Origin: Hyphomicrobiales bacterium
Lineage (GTDB): Bacteria > Pseudomonadota > Alphaproteobacteria > Rhizobiales > JAKIUO01
NCBI GenBank assembly: GCA_027069645.1
Contig: JALXEI010000069.1
Coordinates: 1-7,675, forward strand
DNA length: 7,675 nucleotides
Direction of reading: 5' to 3'
Shown: one piece after another, positions 1 to 5,799 of the stretch
How the letters are laid out: each line of letters begins with the position of its first letter
How positions within the stretch are numbered: position 1 is the stretch's first letter
Made by a program: the position numbers and the translations under genes
Notes under the pieces: generated by a model
The model's input: the letters and a program-made list of their open reading frames with translations, nothing else
Database searches by the model: none
What the model was told of the DNA's origin: nothing

Positions 1-3000
1 TTTTCGTGTCACAACCTCTTCGTCAAACAGATCCCACAGATTATGCCCCTCGGACTGATGGGCCTGTTCGCCGAGAACAGCAAGATCGAATTCGGAAGCC
101 GGCCGGAACTGCACCGCTTCCTTGTGACTGTCAACATCAACCTCGATGGCAACCAGATTACTGCGGGCCCGTTGCACCCAGGGATGATCATCCGAAAGCC
201 TGTTCTCCAGAATTTCCAGCGCCCGACGCGCATAGGGCAAGGCCTCTTCACACCGCCCCGTGATCTTCAGCAACAGTGAAAGATTGTTGTAGTCACGCGC
301 AATTGTGTGATGGTCGAGACCGAAATTATGCTCGTCAATTTTAAGAGCGCGCCGATAGAGCGTTTCGGCTTCCTCGTAACGCTCCGTTTCGCGCAAAAGG
401 TCGGCCAGATTATTGAGTGTTGTGGCGACATTCTGGTGCTCGGGCCCCAGCGCCTTTTCAAAAATATCAATCACCCGGCGCATGGCGGGCTCTGCCTCTT
501 TCAACCGGTCGGTCGCGCGCAGCAACAGGGCAAGATTGTTGAGATCGCGTGCCACATTGGGATGGTTGGGCCCGTAACACAGCTCATCAATCCTCAGGGC
601 CCGACGTTTGAGTTTTTCCGACTGTTCATAGTCGCCCCGATTTTCTTCCAGCAAGACCGCCAGATTGTTCAGATTGGCCGCCACATCGGGATGTTCCGGG
701 CCAAGTGTACGCTCGTCAATCAGCAGCACGTCAAGGAAAAGCTGTTCGGCCTCCACCGGACGCCCGAGGCTGACCAGCAATTTGGCCAGCGCTTCCTTGT
801 CCCGCGCCACATAGGGATGTTTCTTGCCATAATGGCTCGTATCAATGGCAAGGGCACGACGATAGAGCGGTTCTGCATCCACTCCCTGTCCCGACTGCTG
901 GTAATGCTGCCCGAGACTGTTGAGAATGATGGCAATATTGGTGTGATTGCGACCGAAATTTTTGACATTGATTTGCAACGAGCGGTGAAACAGAGTCTCG
1001 ACATCATCCTCGCGCCCCATCTGCTGGAACAGTTGCCCGAGATTGAACAGGTCGCGTGCCACATCGGAATGATTGCGCCCCTTGTGCTTTTCATCAATTT
1101 TGAGCGCTTCCATAAACAGCGGTTCGGCCTCGAACAACCAGCCTTTGGCCTGCAACGCAGAAGCCAGGTTATTTAGCGATATGGCAATTTTTTCATGACT
1201 GTTGCCATAGGTTACCCTGTTGATTTCAAGGGCCCGCTGCAACAGTTTCACCGCGTCCTCGATATCCCCTCTTGCTTTCAGGAACAGCCCGCACTGATTG
1301 AGCAAAATGGCGATCTCCCGGCCACCCATTCCGGCTTTTTGCTGCGCTGAACTGGGTTTTGACAGTTCGCCGTTTTCGGGAATATGTTCGAACAGGGCCA
1401 TTGCATGGGGCAATAATTGCTCGCAACGCGGCCAGGAAGCTTCCATACCCGGATCATTTTCCTCGCCAGGACCGCCAGGAAATGCCTCGGCCAGAAGTCC
1501 CGTCGCAAGACCCGACATGGCGTCTTCATGCCCTTCCTCAAGCAGTCTGGCCCGCATCATTTCCTGCACCAGCCAGTGAACACCAAGCCCCGGCTTGCCG
1601 CCCTGCAACTCGACCTGGGACAAAAGCCCCATTTCGACCAGCGCCATGACGACATTGCTCAGATCTTCGGACGGGATGGAAAACACCGTCCTGCCATGAT
1701 CGGAACGCCCGTCCCCTTCATATGGGGTTATGGAACGGCTGACATGGCTGTCAAAGTGGCGTGAGGAATATGGCGTTGTTGTACTGGAAGCCGACAGGGT
1801 TCCCGGGAAGGTTGGCAAGGGAACCTGAAACAGATCAAGCGGGATGCCGTCCGGAGCATAGAAGGCCGTGACGCCCATCAGGATCGAGGCCAGAGGCAAG
1901 GGGCTGATATTGTGTTCCACATCCCCCCGGACAATCGCATCAAGTGCCAGATTGAACGCCACATAAAGACTGTCGGAATGTTTCCAGGGAACATCGCGCA
2001 GGCGGGGCCGTTCGCTCATCGCCTCCCTGAACAGCTTGTGATAGGCCTGCAATCCGATTTTACGGGCCTTGCAATAGCTGCCCGCCAACCGCAAGGAAAG
2101 GGGAAGATAGCCCAGTTCCGCAGCGAGGCCGCTGGCTGTTTCCGGATCGTTTTCACCGGACAGAACGCCCAGATACCAGACGGCAAGTTCCGGTGAAAAG
2201 ACGTCCACATCGACCTTCTGGTCATAGCCGTAAAGGTCGGACCAGCGTGTGGTGATCAGCACCTCGGCGCCATCACGCGGCACCAGATTTTCCAGTTCGC
2301 GATTGGTTGCAACATTGTCGTAGATCAGCAGCCACGGCTTGTCATAGGGCCGGGTTTCGAGGGCCTCGATAACCATTTTCGCAGCGCCTTCACGGCTTTC
2401 AATGGCATGAACCGCCGGCGACAGGCGTTCGCCAAGATCGATCAGCCCCTGAATGATCCCGGAACGGTTACCGGCCGACAACCACCAGACGCCGGTATAT
2501 TCGGCCCTCTGGCGCCAGGCAAATTCGCGGGCAAGAGTTGATTTGCCAATCCCGGCCAGACCGCTGTCCCCTTTTGCCACTTCCTGGGTATTGCTCAATA
2601 CGGTCGGTTTGCCCGGTTTGGGCGCACGCTTGCCGGTCAGTTCGGCGAGCAGATCATTACGCCCGGTAAACCAGCGATTATAGTGAATATTGGGGTGGAG
2701 AATCGTGGTTTTGACAAGGTGATTCCCCTGTGGCAGGGGCGGCATAAAGTCAAGGCGGGCCTTTTGATCGGAACCAAGTGTTTTCAATACCGTTTCCGCC
2801 ACCTTGCGGGCATCCTGCTGTTGCAGGATGGGAACAAGATCGGTAAAGGCAATATTGGCCAGTTTGCCGCTGGCCCGACAGCCATCGACGCGAAACAGGA
2901 TCAGGCGGCGATTTTTATTGAGCGGATCATTCCTGATCACCTCGTTGGCTTCCTGCATGCAGGTTTCGCACTCGAGAAAATCGCTCGACAGCAAGGCAAC

Positions 3001-3189
3001 CATCCGCGTCCGGTTTTGCAGTGCATCACCAATCAGGCGCAGAAAATCCTTGTGCTGATAGAATTCATCCTGCAAGGTAATGGTACGTCCCTGCATCTCG
3101 ATCAGACCGGCAATCCACGCCGCCAGATCACGGTTCTCTGCTGCACGGGAGATCACGAAATCGGAATATGTGTTTTTATCATGCAGCAT
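1..3189 (-). CDS. TIR - NB-ARC - TPR STAND protein (NLR-like predicted immune sensor), C-terminus cut by window edge
   Basis: Open frame of 1063 codons from an ATG at 3189 with no stop before the left edge; an in-frame TGA lies 12 codons upstream and no other start intervenes. Residues ~8-140 form a TIR_2-like domain (YSDFVISRAAENRD; SSDF...TCMQE, with E80 at the usual NADase Glu position). FTGRNDL (174-180) introduces an NB-ARC ATPase: Walker A GLAGIGKST (210-218, K216), Walker B LLIYDN (287-292), LITTR (311-315), GYLPLSL (360-366) and a winged-helix/MHD-like VHWLVQE (537-543). Residues 624-1002 are nine TPRs. By family knowledge, TPRs sense a ligand, the STAND module oligomerises with nucleotide and TIR cleaves NAD+; this is inferred here, not shown. 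A Ser/Thr-rich insertion (about 462-505) interrupts the helical region. The ribosome site is modest (GAGGGA or CAGG upstream). Domain calls are firm; the antiphage role is plausible. Confidence 0.93.
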   Translation of the reverse strand, partial: MLHDKNTYSDFVISRAAENRDLAAWIAGLIEMQGRTITLQDEFYQHKDFLRLIGDALQNRTRMVALLSSDFLECETCMQEANEVIRNDPLNKNRRLILFRVDGCRASGKLANIAFTDLVPILQQQDARKVAETVLKTLGSDQKARLDFMPPLPQGNHLVKTTILHPNIHYNRWFTGRNDLLAELTGKRAPKPGKPTVLSNTQEVAKGDSGLAGIGKSTLAREFAWRQRAEYTGVWWLSAGNRSGIIQGLIDLGERLSPAVHAIESREGAAKMVIEALETRPYDKPWLLIYDNVATNRELENLVPRDGAEVLITTRWSDLYGYDQKVDVDVFSPELAVWYLGVLSGENDPETASGLAAELGYLPLSLRLAGSYCKARKIGLQAYHKLFREAMSERPRLRDVPWKHSDSLYVAFNLALDAIVRGDVEHNISPLPLASILMGVTAFYAPDGIPLDLFQVPLPTFPGTLSASSTTTPYSSRHFDSHVSRSITPYEGDGRSDHGRTVFSIPSEDLSNVVMALVEMGLLSQVELQGGKPGLGVHWLVQEMMRARLLEEGHEDAMSGLATGLLAEAFPGGPGEENDPGMEASWPRCEQLLPHAMALFEHIPENGELSKPSSAQQKAGMGGREIAILLNQCGLFLKARGDIEDAVKLLQRALEINRVTYGNSHEKIAISLNNLASALQAKGWLFEAEPLFMEALKIDEKHKGRNHSDVARDLFNLGQLFQQMGREDDVETLFHRSLQINVKNFGRNHTNIAIILNSLGQHYQQSGQGVDAEPLYRRALAIDTSHYGKKHPYVARDKEALAKLLVSLGRPVEAEQLFLDVLLIDERTLGPEHPDVAANLNNLAVLLEENRGDYEQSEKLKRRALRIDELCYGPNHPNVARDLNNLALLLRATDRLKEAEPAMRRVIDIFEKALGPEHQNVATTLNNLADLLRETERYEEAETLYRRALKIDEHNFGLDHHTIARDYNNLSLLLKITGRCEEALPYARRALEILENRLSDDHPWVQRARSNLVAIEVDVDSHKEAVQFRPASEFDLAVLGEQAHQSEGHNLWDLFDEEVVTRK
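184..1320 (-). repeat. Nine tandem 42-43-residue TPR units (kinesin-light-chain type) within the STAND gene
   Basis: Residues 624-1002 of the STAND protein repeat with a 42-residue period (126 bp). The consensus is roughly VAxxLNNLAxLL...G...EAExLYxRALxIDExxxGxxH, ending in a near-invariant His. The sixth unit carries one extra residue (43), and a degenerate tenth unit follows from residue 1003. This TPR_10/TPR_12 style array is a protein-interaction solenoid and the likely sensor part. The regular period also explains a long spurious open frame on the opposite strand. Confidence 0.9.
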
Positions 3190-3358
3190 GATTGCCTGAT
3201 ATCCCTCACAAGAAACTGTTCTTCATTATCGCACTATAATCCGCGAGGCTCCCCGATACCTGCGACAAGGCCCTGTATTCCGTCGGCGCCGGAACACAGA
3301 ACAACTCTTCTTCATCCCTGATTGTTTTAGGCCGCAAACGCATAAACAGGATCGAATT

Positions 3359-3458
3359 GGCAGGAGCAGATTTGTTTTCCCGCAAGGTGCAAGTTCGCAG
3401 GAAACCTTCCGGTTTTCAAGAACCTGCAACACAGCGGGAAAGCAAATCTGCCCTGTCC
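3359..3458. repeat. Long imperfect hairpin inside the 264-bp element
   Basis: GCAGATTTGTTTTCCCGC (3366-3383) pairs with 3434-3451 at 17 of 18 positions. The stem extends outward through GGCAGG (3359-3364) against CCTG-T-CC (3452-3458), and inward through TGCAaGTTC against GAACcTGCA. A small GAAACC/GGTTTTC stem closes around TTCC. The total is about 100 nt. It could act as a folded RNA in either orientation or as a cruciform. Confidence 0.7.
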
Positions 3459-3474
3459 GCAGGATGCCAGAAGC

Positions 3475-3489
3475 GCCGCAATCCGCGGC
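3475..3489. repeat. Short GC-rich hairpin GCCGC-aatcc-GCGGC
   Basis: A perfect 5-bp stem with a 5-base loop, lying between the two larger palindromes of the 264-bp element. There is no T-run beside it on either strand, so it is not a convincing intrinsic terminator. It is reported as part of the nested fold. Confidence 0.5.
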
Positions 3490-3490
3490 C

Positions 3491-3533
3491 AAAATGATCT
3501 CGCACGTACAAAAGTACGCGCATCGATCATTTT
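3491..3533. repeat. 43-bp near-perfect palindrome with AAAA loop
   Basis: AAAATGATC (3491-3499) is the exact reverse complement of GATCATTTT (3525-3533). Inside, CGTAC-AAAA-GTACG forms the tip, with one mismatch and a small internal asymmetry between tip and base. A strong stem-loop, third of the nested set in the 264-bp element. It could be a protein binding site, a transposase recognition structure or an RNA stem. Confidence 0.7.
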
Positions 3534-3681
3534 AACCTCGTATTTTTGCGCTTTTGGCACCATTGTCGATCCTGTTTATGAGGCTGCGGCCTGATCACAA
3601 CAAATCGAAGCAAATCATGTGCCACCGATTTTGTGAACCACCATTAATCTTCAAAACACTCCGGTTTCTGTTACAAAACTG

Positions 3682-4089
3682 TCAAATCCTGTTTTTTTGA
3701 TCTGCATTCCCGCAAATTGTCTCACACACCCTGGTCATCCGTGTGTCTCCTGAAGACCAGAGTCGCAGGGCAATCCGGATGGCTTGCGCGGTATCCGGCT
3801 GCTCCCCGGTCCGTTCCACCACCGACTGAACAATATCCGCGACGATCTCGCGGTCGACTTCATCAAGTCTCATTGTCAATTCTGTGGCCTGGTCATCTTC
3901 CCGCAATACATCCCCGGCAGCCCCGACAGCTTTCCCTTCCTCTCCTGCCCCGGCAATATCATCGAACAGATCGCGCAGTACATCATCCGGATCGGGACCG
4001 GTATCCTTGTCAGGCACCCGCGTTTGCAGGGCTTCATAGAGGGCGGCATCCATATCGGTTGTCCGGTTCAGGCGTTTTGTTCTGGCCAT
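3682..4089 (-). CDS. Small ribbon-helix-helix protein, ParG-like partner of the upstream ParA-type ATPase
   Basis: 135 residues. Residues ~69-112 fit a ribbon-helix-helix fold: strand TELTMRLDE, helix DREIVADIVQSVVERTG, turn, then helix TAQAIRIALRLW. The N-terminus is basic (MARTKRLNRT) and followed by an acidic, probably disordered stretch (27-70, rich in D, E, G and A), much as ParG-type proteins have a flexible arm that touches the ATPase. The ATG at 4089 shares its A with the TAA stop of the ParA gene (TAATG), and GGGG lies 5 bases upstream, so the two are translationally coupled. In ParFG-type (type Ib) systems this protein binds the centromere and represses its own operon; that role is inferred from order and fold, since no close named homologue is recognised. 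It could instead be a plain transcription regulator. Confidence 0.75.
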   Translation of the reverse strand: MARTKRLNRTTDMDAALYEALQTRVPDKDTGPDPDDVLRDLFDDIAGAGEEGKAVGAAGDVLREDDQATELTMRLDEVDREIVADIVQSVVERTGEQPDTAQAIRIALRLWSSGDTRMTRVCETICGNADQKNRI

Positions 4090-4679
4090 TACATCCCCGC
4101 TTTTGGTGAAGAAACAATATCATATACGACCTGGGAGAGTTCCAGTCGAGCCTCTTTGTCGAGGGCTGCATACCCCTGAAGGAAGAGATATTCATAATCC
4201 GACATATAGGAAAGATGATGCGGCAGCGATACGCCGCCAACCTTGGTCGCCTTTTCCTCCAGATTCTGCGCATGCCCCTTGCGATTGTCGACATGGTTGA
4301 ACAACAGATAGAGCGGCAGATCGGGACGACAGTGTTTTTTCAGATAATCGACCGTTTCCTGGGTGCTGAGAAGATTGGGCGGCGCCGTCTTTGTCACCAG
4401 GATGACCCGATCTGAAATATCGGCGGCCTTGACCTGCTTGAGATTGAGATTGGGGGCTGTATCGATCAGAACATAGTCGAACCCCCTCGCACTGGTGGTG
4501 ATTTCGATATTGGTCTGGTTATTGGCTCGCAGGTAATATAGAAACCGGGTACTGGTTTTCTGGCTGTCCATATCAATGATACCGACTTTTTCGCCGGCGC
4601 GTTCGAGTGTCAGAGCGACACCCAGGGTGACTGTGGTTTTCCCGACGCCACCCTTCTGGTTCATAAAAGAAATAATCAT
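4089..4679 (-). CDS. ParA/ParF-type (MinD-superfamily) partition ATPase
   Basis: 196 residues, the short type Ib size with no N-terminal helix-turn-helix extension. The deviant Walker A KGGVGKTT (9-16) has both the signature Lys9 and Lys14. Walker A' is DMDSQ (36-40) and Walker B is VLIDTAP (70-76). By family knowledge such proteins dimerise with ATP, bind the nucleoid non-specifically and position DNA or other cargo with a small DNA-binding partner, here the coupled downstream gene. The start at 4679 gives the typical MIISFMNQKGG opening; the ribosome site is weak. It sits on what looks like a chromosome, away from any visible replication gene, so the pair may be left from an integrated plasmid or serve another cargo. 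The ATPase family is certain; plasmid partition itself is inferred. Confidence 0.92.
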   Translation of the reverse strand: MIISFMNQKGGVGKTTVTLGVALTLERAGEKVGIIDMDSQKTSTRFLYYLRANNQTNIEITTSARGFDYVLIDTAPNLNLKQVKAADISDRVILVTKTAPPNLLSTQETVDYLKKHCRPDLPLYLLFNHVDNRKGHAQNLEEKATKVGGVSLPHHLSYMSDYEYLFLQGYAALDKEARLELSQVVYDIVSSPKAGM

Positions 4680-4721
4680 GTGACTACGCTTACCCGGCCC
4701 GTACCTTGTTGATTTTCTATC

Positions 4722-4750
4722 ACTCTACTATACGAAACTGGCCAGTTCAA
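4722..4750 (-). promoter_or_regulatory. Candidate promoter of the ParA/RHH operon
   Basis: On the minus strand TTGAAC (4750-4745) and TAGAGT (4727-4722) are spaced by 17 bases, each matching 4 of 6 bases of the sigma-70 consensus. The ATG follows about 42 bases downstream of the -10. A TATAGT hexamer (4732-4727) also lies there but at a poor distance from the -35. The overlapping palindrome strengthens the idea of a controlled promoter. No experimental support. Confidence 0.35.
4736..4747. promoter_or_regulatory. Perfect 12-bp palindrome AACTGGCCAGTT, candidate operator/centromere site
   Basis: The palindrome is exact and overlaps the candidate -35 box upstream of the ParA gene. In ParFG-type loci the ribbon-helix-helix protein binds repeats just upstream of the ATPase gene to autoregulate and to segregate DNA. 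The 11-base word GGCCAGTTCAA starting in this palindrome (4740-4750) recurs at 4811-4821. The site is observed; its role is inferred. Confidence 0.45.
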
Positions 4751-4784
4751 CGCAGCTTTGCATGTTTGGTAACTTCCGTTCCAG

Positions 4785-4806
4785 ACAGGTGCAAAAATGA
4801 ACCTGT
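4785..4806. repeat. Inverted repeat ACAGGT-10-ACCTGT upstream of the ParA gene
   Basis: Six-base perfect arms (4785-4790 and 4801-4806) separated by an A-rich 10-base spacer. It lies between the two copies of GGCCAGTTCAA. It could be a further operator half-site pair; no T-run suggests a terminator. Short enough to be chance. Confidence 0.3.
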
Positions 4807-4810
4807 AAGA

Positions 4811-4970
4811 GGCCAGTTCAAAACTCATCGCTTGATTTTATTGAGTTTTTTCCTGTCCAGAATCAAGCAAACCGGCGCAGAACGGGGCTGGCGTCCCTTT
4901 CAAGCCGGTTTGCGCCGATAATGGGCTGGAAAAAACCAATAAAATCAGTGAGGAGTTTTGAATCGGACTC
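4811..4970. mobile_element. 160-bp foldback (MITE-like) element with possible 5-bp target duplication
   Basis: Arms at 4817-4853 and 4929-4962 are near-complementary: TTCAAAACTC, then TC and CT, then GATTTTATTG, then GTTTTTTCC, are shared in order with only a few mismatches and single-base gaps. A second perfect pair, GCAAACCGGC (4867-4876) and GCCGGTTTGC (4904-4913), closes the centre around a 27-base loop. TAAGA flanks the element directly on both sides (4806-4810 and 4971-4975), as a target duplication would. It carries no gene and starts 20 bp past the moeB stop, so it may also end moeB transcription. Arms are observed; the transposon origin is inferred. Confidence 0.6.
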
Positions 4971-4989
4971 TAAGATATGTGGCAGCCTG

Positions 4990-5799
4990 CTATGACCTTG
5001 CAAAATGCGACAGATCGAAAATCGTCGGCGTCAGGCCATTGAGAGGGCTGGTATCATCCCGACCATAATTGATCATGGTAAATCCCGGTGTGAGCGCATC
5101 ATAGATCATTAACCGCCCCACCAGCACCTCCCCCAGTCCGAGGATCTCTTTCAGGGTTTCCATTGCCGCCAGTGTTCCCATGACGCCGACGACGGCCCCG
5201 AGGACGCCGGTCTGCGAACAGTTGGGAATACTGCCTTCGGCCGGGGGTTTGGGGAACAGACAGCGATAGCTGGGGTTGGGAACACCGTCAGCATCGGTCT
5301 CATAGGCCTTGAAAACGGTCAGTTGACCATCCAGCGGCCCCACAGCCGCGAAAACCAGCGGGCGTTTGGCCAGATAGCAGGCATCATTGACAAGATAGCG
5401 GGTGTCGAAATTGTCGGAACCATCCACCACCAGATCATAGCGCGCGATAATATCGAGGGCATTTTCCGCATCCAGCCGCTGTTCGAAAGGCTCGACTTTC
5501 ACATGAGGGTTAATGCGCCGGATCGCCCCGGTTGCACTTTTCACCTTCGCCATACCGACCCGGTCGGTGTCATGAATGATCTGGCGCTGCAAATTCGACA
5601 GGGACACCGTATCGGCGTCAATAATTCCCAGTGTTCCCACACCGGCAGCCGCGAGATAGCACAACACGGGCGACCCCAAACCACCGGCGCCAACGACCAG
5701 GACCCTTGCTGCCTTGAGCTTCTGTTGCCCTGGACCGCCAACCTCTTTGAGAACAAGATGGCGCTTGTATCTTTCGATTTCCTCTTCGGAAAATGACAT
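4990..5799 (-). CDS. moeB: MoeB/ThiF-type E1-like adenylyltransferase (molybdopterin-synthase or other sulfur-carrier activating enzyme)
   Basis: 269 residues. The N-terminal RYKRHL motif (10-15) is followed by the nucleotide-binding loop GAGGLGSP (37-44), IIDADTVSLSNLQRQ (59-73), DGSDNFDTRY (126-135) and CSQTGVLGAVVG (194-205) with candidate catalytic Cys194. Enzymes of this family adenylate the C-terminal Gly-Gly of MoaD, ThiS or related ubiquitin-like carriers so that sulfur can be loaded. There is no rhodanese domain. The zinc tetrad of E. coli MoeB is mostly absent: the first CxxC reads SYRC and the C-terminal CxxC is replaced by RDDTSP. The ATG at 5799 abuts the TGA of the cysteine synthase with GGGAGG 5 bases upstream, so the genes are co-translated. 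The symbol is family-level; the carrier protein is unknown. Confidence 0.88.
   Translation of the reverse strand: MSFSEEEIERYKRHLVLKEVGGPGQQKLKAARVLVVGAGGLGSPVLCYLAAAGVGTLGIIDADTVSLSNLQRQIIHDTDRVGMAKVKSATGAIRRINPHVKVEPFEQRLDAENALDIIARYDLVVDGSDNFDTRYLVNDACYLAKRPLVFAAVGPLDGQLTVFKAYETDADGVPNPSYRCLFPKPPAEGSIPNCSQTGVLGAVVGVMGTLAAMETLKEILGLGEVLVGRLMIYDALTPGFTMINYGRDDTSPLNGLTPTIFDLSHFARS

Larger units (their letters stand above)
3329..3592. repeat. 264-bp structured element with 27-bp imperfect terminal inverted repeats
   Basis: The left arm at 3329-3355 (AGGCCGCA, aacg, CATAAACAGGATCGA) matches the reverse complement of 3566-3592 at 23 of 27 positions; only the central four bases differ. The arms enclose three further inverted repeats, so almost the whole interval can fold on itself. 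It sits between the end of the RHH gene and the 5' region of the TIR-STAND gene. This fits a non-autonomous MITE-like or other dispersed palindromic element, or a structured RNA. I see no transposase and no clear target duplication. The arms are observed; the element type is inferred. Confidence 0.72.

Noticed and set aside
307..1176. 289-residue plus-strand open frame, and other long antisense frames over the STAND gene (for example 1912-2196, 2683-3321)
   Set aside because: They are antisense to the TPR, NB-ARC and TIR coding sequence, whose minus-strand product has clear domains; the 126-bp repeat period produces long stop-free antisense frames.
184..1320. CRISPR-like or non-coding tandem repeat
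   Set aside because: The 126-bp periodicity is protein-coding TPR repetition in one continuous frame, without identical repeats and unique spacers.
3329..3592. Retron-type msr-msd RNA
   Set aside because: A long hairpin next to a TIR protein is suggestive, but no reverse transcriptase gene is present in the window, so there is no basis for a retron call.
3784..4179. Plus-strand open frames of about 130 residues over the RHH gene and the end of the ParA gene
   Set aside because: The minus-strand pair has family motifs and a coupled stop-start; the plus-strand products show nothing recognisable.
4811..4970. Simple intrinsic terminator for moeB
   Set aside because: The T-rich runs lie within the arms rather than after a compact GC stem, and the arms are far longer than a terminator; a terminating effect is possible but does not explain the structure.
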